A stretch of 64,000 nucleotides of DNA. Source: Benincasa hispida (taxonomy: Eukaryota; Streptophyta; Magnoliopsida; Cucurbitales; Cucurbitaceae). The translations under genes and the position numbers were made by a program. The notes under the pieces are model-generated. The model was not told where the DNA came from, did no database searches, and saw nothing but the letters and a program-made list of their open reading frames with translations. The stretch lies in assembly GCF_009727055.1 (NCBI RefSeq), contig NC_052357.1:89667630-89731629 (forward strand), in the 5' to 3' direction. Positions 34,004-46,889 of this stretch are shown here, one piece after another; position 1 is the first letter of the stretch; every line of letters starts with the position of its first letter.

Positions 34004-35706
34004 AAGAGGACTAAGGTGCTACAAACTTTGGTGTAAATAATTCTTGAATTGGGCAAAAAACGAGGTAAGATTGTTTGATGCCCTTAAGGCTTGATTAGAT
34101 GAATTTTTGGAAAACAAAATTATAAAAATAAAAATATTTAAATAGAAAAAATAATATAAAGTATTAAAAAAAAGGTATGGATCCCTACGAACGTGCACCT
34201 CGTTCCGATCGTCTATACCGAAGCAAGCAAAGTAAACTTTCGTAAAATTATTATAATCATCATCCCAATAAAATTAATTGAAAACGAATAACATCAAAAA
34301 GTGCAGAGAGAAAAACGGTCCAGCACTATAATAATTAATAGCTTTACTTCATTTTAGTTGATGTATGTTTAAAATAATTTTCATTTTAAGAAAAATATAT
34401 TTATTTTAATTCTATGCTTTCGACTTCCATTTATTAATTTTATTATGATCGCTGTAATTTTAAAAATAGATTATTTTTATCTATATTTATGAAATTTTTA
34501 TACAAATTCAATACATAATGATCAAATATTTAATATAAATTTATGATTAAAGTAGATATGGTTTAATTGACATCATATATATGCTATCAACTTGAGATTC
34601 GAGATTTAAATCTTCCATCCAGATTGAACTCGTAAATATATATTTTAGAAATTTATTGTGCATAATGTATACTAATCCAGTTGATAGTTTTTTTTTTCTT
34701 TTACAATATATAGGGTGAGAGATCCGAAAGTTGATAATACTAATCATGCCAATTTATCATGTTAGCTATAGTTGATAGTTTTTTGTTTTAAAAATTGTGT
34801 TTGCTTGTGTTTTTTATAATTTTTTTAAAAATGATTTTCATCTTTCTTACATTTTCATTTTTAAGTAGATTCCAAAATATATATATATATATATATATAA
34901 AAACTATTTTCCCTAGCTTTCAATACTTAGTTTGATTTTTTTAAAACACTCCTAAAAGCAATAACAATCCAAATAAATTGGTAGGTGAAAATTATAAAAT
35001 TAAATAGTTATCTAATGAAATTATGGTAATTAGTAATAAATCAATCTGAGCCTAACTAGTTAAAGTGTATCCTCAACGAAGATTTTATTTATTTATATAT
35101 TTATTTTAAAAATCTATCAACGAAGATTAATTCAAAGGTGAGAAAATTTTTAATACATTAATAAATCATTTAACGACATGTCAAATCATGAAAAAGAGTA
35201 CCACTAAAAAAATTTAAAATTTTTTGCCTTTGTAAAGTAGCACAAATAAGACATAAAAAATTCAAGTTTTTTAGTTATAGCAAAATGTCACACCGTAATA
35301 GACTGTGATATTTTGTTATTATTTATAAATATTTTTAACAGGTTTGTTATTTAAAATAATTTTACTAAAAAGAAAAAGTAATGAGTAATGAGTAATAATA
35401 ATAATAATTTGATAATTAAAAAAACTGCACAAAAAAAGGTCGCCATCATGTGCGCGTTCTTTGAGCTTACTTCGATCTCTTCCCTTTCCACTTTTTCTTC
35501 GAAGATGATTCCGATTCTCCCACCCACTGTAACGTCTCAACCATTAATGGCTTTCTAGCCGTTACAATCCCCCACAATAATCTATTCCCTTCCACCTTCC
35601 CTCCTATAAATTCCTCCTCCATCGTTTTCCTTTTCATCATCGCCTTTTCAGATCTGTTCAACTTTCCTTCAATATTCTCTGATCGCAGCACAACAGAGCA
35701 CAATCA
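34004..35706. other. AT-rich intergenic region with SINE-like remnants
   Basis: Near 34555-34640 a phrase TTTAATTGACAT followed by AGATTCGAGATT resembles the A and B boxes of plant tRNA-derived SINEs. Another A-box-like phrase (GCCTAACTAGTTAAAG) lies near 35050. A (TA)n tract is at 34877-34899. The last 250 bases are the promoter and 5' UTR of the X8 gene. Confidence 0.4.
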
Positions 35707-36334
35707 ATGGCGAAATCAGCTACTCTCTCCTTTTTGCTTCTATTCCTCTCCTTCCTTTCAGGTAATCATAAGGTTTCTCCAGATCTCTTCAAATTCCGCC
35801 AAGTTTTCAAATAATCACTCAACAATTTTCTGCTTCCGATTCTTCTTCTTCTTCTTCTCCTTCTTCAGGACGTGATTTGCTGGCGGTAAATGCACAGGTG
35901 AACTCATCGTTATCAAATTAGGGTTTACAGAAACCATCATAAGTACAATTCTCTGAAAACTGAATTTCAATTGCAGAAAACTTGGTGCATTCCGAAGCCT
36001 TCGTCGGATCAAGCGACGTTGTTGGCGAATATCAATTTCGCTTGTTCACAGGTAGATTGCAGAATAATGCAAAAAGGATGCCCCTGTTCTTATCCTGATA
36101 CTTTGATCAACCGTGCCGCCATAGCTATGAGTTTATATTACAACTCCAAGGGGAAGAATCAATGGAATTGCGACTTCAGAGGCTCTGGTCTCATTGTCAT
36201 CACTGATCCAAGTTAGTTCAATTTCAAAACTAAATTGATTTTGATTTTGAGTTTGAGTTTGATTTTTTTTCTTCATTTTAATCGGTGGTTTAAATTTTGT
36301 TGTTGCAGGTTATGGGAACTGTATTTACCCTTGA
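35707..36334 (+). CDS. Small secreted X8 (CBM43) domain protein
   Basis: A 114-residue protein in four exons (35707-35761, 35869-35897, 35977-36211, 36309-36334) with consistent phases. Residues 1-20 are a signal peptide (hydrophobic FLLLFLSFLS). The rest is one X8/CBM43 domain: TWCIPKP, NFACSQVDC, GCPCSYP, INRAAIAMSLYY, NCDF, then DPSYGNC. The conserved cysteines are all present and one extra occurs in GCPC. X8 domains bind beta-1,3-glucan (callose), often at plasmodesmata or the cell wall. There is no glycosyl hydrolase domain and no clear GPI-anchor tail. The typical family name is 'glucan endo-1,3-beta-glucosidase-like'; catalysis is not expected. Confidence 0.9.
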
Positions 36335-37105
36335 ATTGAAGTATAGGAGGCAAGGCAATGAATTACTTTTGCTCAAAAGCAAATTCTATTAGTTATAAAG
36401 TGATTTTTAGCATAAAGTTATATGTATTGTTTTTCAAAATTAAAGTTGTGATGTAAGTGGGAAGAGATATACATTGAAGTTCTCTAGAAAAATAGAAATT
36501 TTAAAGAAAAATAAAATAAAATATAGATATTGAATCTTTGTTCTATTTCAACTACGTTGTTCATGTGTGTGTTTTTTTAAAAAGGGATTAAACAATTTTT
36601 TTAATTGTAATATCTATTACTTACATTATGGGTCACACCCTCATACTTTAGATGGTTAAACAAGAATATAAAACAAAGGCGCCTTTGAGATGATAATTGA
36701 TATCTATTTATGTTTCTCATGAATTATATATAATTTTAAGTTATAACTATGTTACCATCCAGCAAAAGATGGTCACGCAGTTAACTTTATATGTATTGTG
36801 ATTTAAATAAATATTAAATTCGTTATCATTGGAAAAAGAAGTTAAATTTATACATGCATACAAAAAGAAAATATGGAGGTGGATCTTGAATAACACCTAT
36901 CTTTGTACATCTCATTAAATTTTCAAATTACAATTTATCAATTTTTCTTGAAATATTTTAATTACTTTTCTATGTGTATGATGAGGTTGGAATGCATAAA
37001 GATGAGGGATGCTAGGAATGTATTTAACTATTACCCTACACAAAGTGACGGTGAGAAATACAACTTTTTTTTTTTAGGGAGAGAAATATAAAATTGATCT
37101 AAGGT
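36335..37105. other. Intergenic region downstream of the X8 gene
   Basis: It holds the X8 3' UTR and then AT-rich sequence with nothing recognised. Confidence 0.45.
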
Positions 37106-37412
37106 TGTAACACCCCGATTTATTTTGTAGTTAAACTTTAATTTATTTTGTAATTAAGCTTTAATTTATGTTGGACTACTTGGATAAATAAGAATCTGGG
37201 ATTTATGTATTTGGTTAAGTTAAAATACAATTTAATTATTCGGAATTAATTAAGTTTTAATTTGACTTGCATTTGGAGATTTGATTATCTATGGAGATAA
37301 TTAAATTTGTTTGTTGGAGATAATTATATATATTTGGAAGAGGAATGAGGAATTTGGAATTTAGAAAGGAAAAGGAAAGGGTTTTAAGTTTATATTTGCA
37401 AGTGGGGGAACG

Positions 37413-37443
<31 letters not shown>

Positions 37444-37480
37444 TTAGAATTTTTTTTCTTCTCTCTCCTCAGTCGCGTGG
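37106..37480 (+). repeat. Possible LTR fragment interrupted by element B
   Basis: The stretch opens TGTAACACCCCGATTT, a common start of Ty3/gypsy LTRs, and is followed by poly(A)/AAAAG and CT-rich sequence up to 37480, where element B begins. If so, B sits inside an older LTR whose other part lies beyond the window. Confidence 0.35.
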
Positions 37481-39588
37481 TGTTAGGGTTGATGCCCTAA
37501 AGTCTCGTGTCCTATAGTTTGTAAACAATTTGTACGAACACTTGTGATGTATAATATATGATATTTTACTTCACTTCTTGATTTTGCTCATTTGTTTACT
37601 TTATTTTCTTTACCACAAACCAATAAACATAAAATCCCTGATTATCAGTATGTAACTTAAGCATGCATGTGGTGACATACAAGTGAATCATGTCTTAAGT
37701 GATAACCAAAATGGTTTGTAGTATATGGATATAGGAGGGAAACCTTATCCTGGTAACATTATGGATGTGGCCCGCTTTGTGGAATGGTCACAAGTGTTGT
37801 GACTTGTCACAGATGGTCTGTCTGATCATTCGTGTAGGGGACATGCGAGCGGGGGCATCCTATACAAAGAGTTTGTATAAGATATGATCACAAAGTGTTA
37901 ATGTCTCGTTATATAACACCGTTCATGATAGAGACTTCACTTCACTAGGATAACCATAGGAGTGAGTTGAGAACTCCTGTCATTGAGGGCGGTCCTTTGA
38001 GTTGTATAGGTGCTTGGCCGGATCGCCAACTCGAACCTACCATTTGAGAATTCGTCTGATTTGGGAGCTGGGAACTCAGCTACACAAGATGGAATTCACT
38101 CCTTCCTCGAAGTAGGGGCAAGTAGATAGATAGTTCCCTTAAAGGTTGATTCCAGGGCTTGAACGATGTGGCGCCACACACCTTCTCTTGGCCTGAGAGG
38201 TGTTCACACATAGTTGGACTATGTTGTATTGTTCATTAGAGGAATCAATGGTACTTAAGGAGTGAGATGTAACTATAGAGGCAAAACGGTAAATTAGTCC
38301 AGCTGTACTTACGAGCATCTGTGAAGGGTCATCATACTCATGATTGGTTATATCCGATGGACACAGAAATATATTTGTGGTAAGAAGCGTTCAGCTGTTG
38401 GTCTTTAGTGGAATGCCCGACAGTTTACGGATGGTGAACCTTGTAGCTAAAGAGTTTAGTCAGCTATTCATGTACCGTTGGAGCTTCGAGTCACAAGTCC
38501 ATAAGGTCCCCCTGGTAGCTTGGATAAAGTCGAGAATCAGTTTTTGGGTCAGTTTGAAATGTTCAAATTGACAAGAGGGAGTTCGATTATATATGATATA
38601 ACTGAACTGGTTAATTATATATGATATAATTGACTAAATGTATGAGATACATTATTTTGAAGGAAATTAGATATAAATATGATTTATATCTAGTAGAGGA
38701 GAAATTACTATAGTAGATATATAATATCAAACTATAGGTTAAGAATATAATATGATTATATTCATTTATTAATTAATTGGTCGGTTATGTGACAATTGAC
38801 TAAAAATTTCTCCTAAATCGTGCAATAGTGGGAAGATCAATTTTGGTTATTGTAACTAAAGAATAAAATGAAAATTGGTTTCATTTTGCAAAGAGTTCGA
38901 AAAAATCACTCAAAGTGGGAAAACGTCACGATCGCTTAGTTGAGAGCCTATACGATAGCGCCCATCACCTAAATGATCGCACACCAGCGTATTAAATGAT
39001 CACACGCGTTCTCTAAACGATCGCTCACCTTCACTAAACGATCACTTAGTGTGCTGATTTTTCTAAATGATCGCTTACTCTTTACTAAACGATCGCTTAG
39101 TAAAACCTACACGATCGTATACCTTTCTCTAAGCGACGAGCACCTGACTATACAATAGTCACTTACTATCTCCCACTTGCTTGTCGTTCTACACAATCGT
39201 CCCTTTCCTCCTTCCTCTACCAATTCCATCAAAGTCCACTCTTTGGATTCTCACTCCAAGAATACCAAGGGCTTCAAGTAGTGGTGTCGTCCCTGTTTGC
39301 TACTTGCTCGTGTGCTGCTGTTCGTGTAGATGATTGTGCTGTTAGGCGACTGATTACTGGGTGATAAGGATCGTAGAGGAGTCGCTTCTACTGGATTGAA
39401 TTCGAAGTGAAGACAATCTTCGACTGGTACGTTTACTCAATCCATTGTATTTTATTTGTCAAAACATGCCTATAATTAGTATTAAAATACATTCCTGTTT
39501 ATTAGAATGTATGTGTGGTAATTCGATCACAATGAAATAGGAAAGATCTGAACGCGCTCATGGATACTCTTATTTAAGAGTTCCTTTA
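37481..39588 (+). repeat. 5' LTR of copia element B (2108 bases)
   Basis: It starts TGTTAGGGTTGATGCCC and ends CCTTTA (CCTTCA in element A), directly before the primer site. Bases 38929-39117 hold four CGATCG motifs in repeated phrases such as CTAAACGATCGCTTAG. Confidence 0.85.
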
Positions 39589-41456
39589 ATTGGTACCAGA
39601 GCCAGGTTCTGATATTCTAATTTTATTGATGCAACGAATTGCATATACATTCATGGTGGGTGGATATCTACTTTCTGTTTAATGGTTAAATTGTTGGTGG
39701 ATGTGTGGATTTATGGAGTTTTTTGGGATGTTACCTCTGTTTGATTTAATTCTTTTGCATTTTGGTTGATTGTAAAGGTTCCTGCATTTTTAAGCATAAT
39801 TAATTATTATCGAGTCTGTAATTCAAAGTCAGTTTGAGTTTTGAGTGTTCATGAAGAGGTTCGAAGCAAAAATTGTAGTTCTTCGAGGAAGAAGATGATC
39901 AAGGGTTGATCGGGTCGTGTAGACGATGGGGTAAGTGATCGCTGAGTATCGGATGTTCAGGTATCGTCTAATGCGCGCGCATACTAGAAAATCGTTTAGC
40001 TCAACAAGCTTCATCGCTTAGTTACTGATTAAACGATCGCGGAGCAAATCGCATAGTAAATCATTTACCTTTCGCCGCATTAAGCGGTCACCTAGACGAT
40101 CAGACTTCGCAGCCTTGTTGTCGTCTAAGCGATTGTTTAGCTTTTGTGCTATGGTCTAGTGTGTGCCAAGAGATCGTTTTCCTGTGGCGTTTACTAAACA
40201 ATGGAGTTCTCCTGGCGGTTCAAGACCCGGTTTGCCTGAGAACCGGTTTTCTCAATGGAAAATGTAATAGATAGAGTTATTTCAACCCAATTCATTAATC
40301 TTTGGTTTAATACATGAGATGTATGGTTTTTTATATGTCATATGGTATGCACATATAGTAAATCCCACCTTAGGTTATGCATTGGTTATGCATCATCTCT
40401 TTATTGTAAATGTTATAATTTAGAGTAGCATGATTTAGTTATGTAAGAGCATGCTCATGCATCAAATAATATAATAGTTATATTTATGCATGCATAAAAA
40501 GTATTGACATGCATCATCTTTATATTATAATTGTTATAGTATAAGGGTGTATGGAAAACATGTTTGTTTGGTTATTACGAGTATATATAAAAGTTATGTA
40601 TAGTAATGACCGAACATTACATGAAGCATGACACTGAGGTTTCTTTATAAGCGTTATAAACACCTAATTGTGCGCAATGTGTTTTAGTTGTTTCTTTTTA
40701 ATGGTTTTAAAATGTTTAAAACTTGGATAACATAAATCTAAGATCATGGTTTTAATATGATTTGCAACCCTAAGGCTTTAATTTTTTTAATCAATTTAAT
40801 TAGATTAAATTGACTAATAAAAGGTTAAAGTGTAGCAAATCTATCTATAAGGGATCTTTTGTCTAAGGTGGGTTCTATCTAGGCTGGAGTATTTAAGTTA
40901 ATAGAAATGTAACATCCCTACCTGGGAACTTACTTGGAAAGGTGAATTAGATAGATTTGATGCATGCATACAAGTTAATGATAGTTCATTAAAATGTTTA
41001 AATGTGACTACTTAAACTTGTTCATAATTCATAGACAAAAGTTGTTTATGAGCGGACTTAAAAAGATACTTAGACTAAAATCAGTAGTCGGATTGTCTAG
41101 GTTAATGAACCCCCAGGTAGAATATTCAGTGGGAGGTACTTGGGGTATATGATGCTTCTCTTAAACCTTTCACGTTTCTCTTATATAGTCCACACCGTGA
41201 GATCTACCCTCGGCCTCATGGCATCTTGGGAGTATCCCCCTAAAGAATGGTGTTTGAGTAGGTCAATATTAAGGCGGATGGAAAGAGTGTTCATAATAAG
41301 TGGGAGCGGGAGGTGCGACAGCATATCCCTCGGTCTCCCTTGTTGGATTGAATAAAGTTTCTGCACATCGCCTTGAGGCACCCTGGGAGTGTCCCCCTAT
41401 AGGATGACAGTTTTGCGCGTTTCTTTATTTGATCTCCAGTAAGAGGATAAGGTTAC
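39589..41456 (+). other. Leader of element B, first part
   Basis: It parallels the element A leader closely. Boxes TATAA-NNG-TTATA start at 40470, 40526 and 40646, with variants at 40405 and 40586. The leader is cut by element C after GTTAC (41452-41456) and resumes at 51823 with GTTACTTAGTCTC up to the gag ATG at 52197. Confidence 0.8.
39591..39602 (+). other. Primer-binding site of element B
   Basis: TGGTACCAGAGC differs by one base from the standard initiator Met-tRNA site and follows the LTR by two bases. Confidence 0.85.
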
Positions 41457-43691
41457 TGAAGGAAATCAAAAATGAGATTTTCGTGAGCAGTGGAAGCAAG
41501 ACCATTCCAAATTACAATCATGAATCAAAAAATCATTTACAGTTGACTTCAAAACAAGAGGTTATACAATGTATAGAGAAGTTACAACATGAACATCAAA
41601 TGTACAAAAGGAAAAACTATACTAACAACGGCAGAAGCGTCTCCACGCTCCGATGCACACTCTGATCGAACAAATCAACCACGAACACTCGATTCTTACA
41701 CGACCACAACACCGAATGAACCAACAGCACGAACACTTCGCGCTCATCCTCAGCAGATCTCTCGGTCATGAACTCCTTCGCAACACGGACACGGCTCTTG
41801 CAGCACCACGAACGGCCTTCGGAAAACCTCGACCGTGTCGAGTTGGAGTCTGACACCACCAACAATGGGCGACCCTTGCTATTTCCGATGTGAGGAATCC
41901 ATAAGGGTATGGGCTCTGTTTCGAACTTGTGTGAGGCAGACGAACGGAGAAACAACGATCGCGTACATGACTGGGAAGTGGGAGAAGTCGGAGACCTATC
42001 GTATAGGTGATTGCTCATCGTTTCGATAAAGTTATGCGATCATCTAGAAAAAGCTATGCGATCGTTTAGCTCGGTTGATTCTACACGATCGTTTACCTTG
42101 GGCCAGCGATCGCCTAGCAAAGCTATGCGATCATTTAGTAAACACTGCACGATCGTTTAGCTCGCACCTGCACGATCGTTTAGCTCGCTCAGCCGTCGTT
42201 TAGTAAATCTATATTTACTTGATGACTTCCGTGAGTTTCTTTTCGCCGGAGAGAAAACTCAAATTCTTTTCAAACTTTTTTGTGAAATCTTCTGTAAAAA
42301 CTTTTTTTTCAAAATAGGAAACCGATTTCCTTTTAAACTCACGGTTACCATGATCAATAACGACCCACTACTTTGGTTATTTAAAAGAAAAACTATTAAT
42401 GATCTAATAATTAATATTCTTATAAACATAAATGATAACCAACTTATCATACTATATTTATAACCTATAGTTTTAATATTTCATCTCATGAAACATATAA
42501 ACCATAGTTCTTTTCTTATTCCATGGTACTTAATGTAAATCTCATTTACATCAATCCTCCACTAGATGTATCTCATATGTCATACCGATTATATCATATA
42601 TAATCAAAATACCTTTTGTCAATTTGAACATTTCAAATCAACACCAAGAACTGATCCTTCAACATGAATCCAAACTACCAAGGGGACCTCATGGACCTGT
42701 AGATCTGAATCTCCAACGGTTCATGAATAACTGACTAAACTCTTTAGTTATGAGATCCACCATCCGTTAATTGCCAAGTACTCCACTAAAGACCGACAGC
42801 TGAACTCTCCTCACTACAGATATATTATGTGTCCATCTTAACCAATGAGCAGTGTGACAACCCTTCACAGATCCCTCGTAAGTACAGCTGGGCCAATAAT
42901 CGTTATGCCCCTGTAGTTACATCTGTCTCCTTAAGTACCACTGATCCCTCTAATGAACATAAATCATAGTCCTATTATGACTGAGTCTTCTCTTCTAAAG
43001 AGAACCTGTGGCCACTATGTTCAAGCCCCAAAATCAGTCCTTAAAGGAGCAATCTTTCTACTTATCTCTGCTTCGGGAAAGGAGTGAATTCCATATTGTG
43101 GATTGAGTTCCCAGCTTCTAGATCAGACAAATCCCCAAGAAGGTAGGCATGTTGAGTTGGCAATCTGGCCACTCTCACCCATACTAATCAAAGGACTATC
43201 CTTAAAGGTAGGAGTTTACAAAATACTCAGGATTGAGGTCGTGTCACCTATGGTCGTTTAGGTGAGATGTAAGTCTCTAGTATCAATGGCGTTATATACA
43301 AAGTCTAGTCATCTCGTGGTCCAGGTCTTATACAAACTCGTTGTATAGGACACCCCTGCTCCACGTCTCCACACGAATGGTCAGGATCTATCATCTGTAG
43401 TAGTTTACAACACTTGCAAACCTCTACAAAGCAGACCGTATCCATAGTGTCACCAGGATCAGGTATCCCACCTTAATCCTTATACTACAAAACGATTTAG
43501 GTTATCACTTAAGGCATGATCCACTTGTATATCACATATACATGCTTAAGTTCACATAAGATAACCAAGGAGCTTTGTTTATTGGATATGAGTAAATGCC
43601 AGAATTAAATAACATTTATTTTATTCATTGAACAATGTGTATCTTTACAAAATAATGAGACTCCGGGAGAATTAGGATACCAATCCCAACA
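41457..43691 (-). repeat. 3' LTR of element C (2235 bases)
   Basis: On the minus strand it follows a polypurine tract (CAAGTGGAAGAT) and starts TGTTGGGATTGGTATCC at 43691. Six CGATCG motifs lie between 41956 and 42178. Confidence 0.88.
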
Positions 43692-43780
43692 ATCTTCCAC
43701 TTGTTCTAATGACTCGGGAGATTAATGTACAATACAATATAAAAATGTACAATATATAATAAACTAGGGCATACCCCATA

Positions 43781-46700
43781 TCATCTCCCACTTGCCCTAG
43801 ACAAGATGCCACATGTCTTGCAGACTAGACTCTCTAGGTGACCCTCGAACACTTTAATAGTGAGGGCCTTTGTAAAGGGAACAACAACGTTGTGCTCCGA
43901 TGTGATCTGCTCGACTATCACATCACCGCGACGCACAATCTCCCTGATCAGGTGATATTTCCATTCTATGTGCTTACCTCAACGATGACTCCGAGGCTCC
44001 TTCGAATTTGCCACAGCCCCGCTGTTATCACAATACAGTGTGATCGGCAAATCCATATTTGGAACAACTTCCAAATCTGTAAGGAACTTCCTCAGCCAAA
44101 TAACCTCCTTGCTTGATGCTTCACCAAACTATAGCCCCTTCATTCAGAGTAAACACTGAACCCCATGTTGATTTGCGAGAATCTCGATTGGTCTGAAAGT
44201 CAGAGTTCGTGTATCCTGTAAGGATTAGATCCTTATCTCCATACACAAGCATGTAGTCCCTCGTTCTTCGAAGATACTTGAGGATCGTCTTGATCATCGT
44301 CCAGTGACCAAATCCTAGATTGGACTGATACCGATTGACAATCCCTACTGCATAGTAAATGTCGGGTATGGTACACAACATTGCATACATCATGCTTCCT
44401 ACAGTAGAAGCATAGGGAATTCGTCTCATCTTCTCAACCTCTTGAGGTGTCTTAGGACATTGATCCTTAGACAGAACGATTCCATGCCTGAAAGGTAACA
44501 AACCCCTCTTGGAATCTTGCATCATGTACCTGATCAACATTTGATCAATGTACGATACTCGAGACGGGGCTAACCATTTGTTCTTGCGATCCCAAATGAT
44601 CTGGATCTCGAGAACATACTGTGCCTCACCCAAATCTTTCATTTGGAACTGGGCAGCTAGCCTACTCTTAATGTCAGTCAAATATCCTACATCATTCCCA
44701 AGGAGTATGATATCATCCGCATACAGTACCAGGAAAGCAATTGAGCTATTGATGATCTTCTTGTAAACATAAGGCTCATCAACGTTCTGGTCAAAGCCAA
44801 ACGACTTGACAGCAGTGTCAAATCTGATTTTCCAAGATCGAGATGCTTGTTTCAGTCTATAAATGGATCTATTAAGCTTGCAAACTTTTTGCTCTTGATT
44901 TGGAACTACGAACCCCTGTGGTTGAGTCATATAGATGGTCTCCTCAAGATTACCATTGAGAAAGGAAGTCTTAACGTCCATTTGTCATATTTCATAATCA
45001 TAAAATGTGGCTATGGACAGGAGAATTTGGATAGACTTAAGCATGATAACAGGTGAGAAAGTTTCCTCATAGTCAACTCCCTCAACTGAGGTATAACCTT
45101 TTGCCACGAGTCTAGCCTTAAAGGTTTGCACCTTTCCATCTACACCTCTCTTTCACTTATAGATCCACTTACACCCAATAGGTATTACCCCATCAGATGG
45201 ATCAACAAGCTCCCAAACGTTGTTGAAGTACATAGACTCCATTTCCTTGTTCATGGCCTTGACCCATTCATCTCTGTCAACATCTTCCATTGCTTTCTTA
45301 AAAGACAATGGATTCTCGACCCCATCATTCATAATGATGTTTTAGACTTCAGTCAAACCCATATAGCGATCCGGTGGGTTCATAACCCTCCCACTATGTC
45401 AAGGCAGTCTCAACTCTTGAGTTGGTTGACTAGACGTTCCGACCTCAACAACTCTTGTTGATCTTTCAGCCTGCTTAACAACTCTTGTTGAACCCTCAGC
45501 AGTCTCAGTCTCACTTGAGATCTCATGTAAAACGAGCTTACTTCGTGGCTTATGATCCCTCATGTGATTTTCTTCCAAAAAGATAGCATTAATGGAAACA
45601 AACACTTTGTTCTCACTCGCATCATAGAAGTATCCTTCTTTCATTTCTTTGGGATAGCCCACAAAGAGGCAAACCTTCGAACGCAGTTCCAACTTCTTTG
45701 GGTTAGTCACTAGCACATGTGCCGGATAGCCCTAAATCCGAAAGTGGCATAAACTACTTATACGGCCTCTCCATAACTCAATAGGTGTTTCAAAAACAAT
45801 TTTCGAGGGAACATTGTTCAGGTATAACATGTAGTCTGCACTGCATAACCCCAAAACGAGTCTAGAAGATGAGCATAACTCATCATAGATCGAACCATAT
45901 CCAACAAGGTCCTGTTTTTCCTTTCTGATACACCATTCTGCTGAAGTGTACCTGGGGCCGAGAGTTGGGACGCAATCCTATGTTTTATCATATAGTTTTA
46001 GAACTGGAGGTTCATATACTCTCCACCACGATCAGATCGTAGTGTTTTATCTTCTTACCTAACAAGTTTTCAACTTCAGCCTTATACTCCTTGAACTTAT
46101 CAAGAGCTTCAGACTTACGTTGCATTAGGAAGAGATACCCAAACCTTGAATAATCATCTATGAAAAAGATGAAATATTCATACCTACCTCAAGCTCTAAC
46201 ATTCATCGAACCACAGAGGTCTGAATGTACAAGCTCCAAGGCTTCCTTGGCTCTGTAACCTTTTCCAGTAAAAGATCATTTGGTCATCTTACCTTCAAGG
46301 CATGACTCACATACCAGCAATGAATTTTCTTCTAAACTCTTTAGAAGTCCACTTTTGACCAACTTCTCAATCCTATTGAGGTTGATGTGAACTAACCTTA
46401 GATGCCAAAGATGGTCGTTTTCCTTTGGAGAAACCTTTGGTCTTTTAGTTGTTGTTGCCGTACTGAATATTTCAGTGTTAAACAAAGCTTTTATGACTAA
46501 CGACCTTATTACATATAAGTTATTTTCCATTGAACCATAACCAATCTCCATTCCATTCTTGAAAATAAACACTTAATTCTCTGAAAAGGAGACGGTATAG
46601 CCTTGTTCAATGAGACAAGAAATCGAGATTGAGTTCCTCTTAATATGAGGAACTACAAAAACATTATCCAGTAACAGATAATGTTTCTTGTCAACAAATA

Positions 46701-46880
46701 ACTTCAGCCTGCCTACAGCAACAGCTAAAACAACCTTATCATTACCGACTCGAAGAGTCATCTCTCCCTGTGGCAACGTTTTCTAGGAACTAAATCCTTG
46801 GTAAAAGGAACTGACATGATTGGTGGCACCTGAATCTAGGATCCAGGCAGAATCATCATTCTCTACCAGACATGTCTTCA
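43781..46880 (-). pseudogene. protease-integrase-reverse transcriptase-RNase H of element C, broken
   Basis: In minus-strand order: protease WILDSGATNHV (about 46850-46815); GAG-pre-integrase with HLWHLRLVHINLNRIEKL and CESCLEGKMTK (46572-46276); a disrupted integrase (about 46260-45700); and an open reverse transcriptase frame of 286 codons (44981-44121) with MDVKTSFLNG, YRLKQASRSW and the catalytic YADDI. RNase H continues past a stop at 44121 to TGA at 43781. A stop ends the frame at 46573, and several more lie in integrase. No gag CCHC knuckle was found upstream of the protease. Confidence 0.88.
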
Positions 46881-46889
46881 AGACCAATA

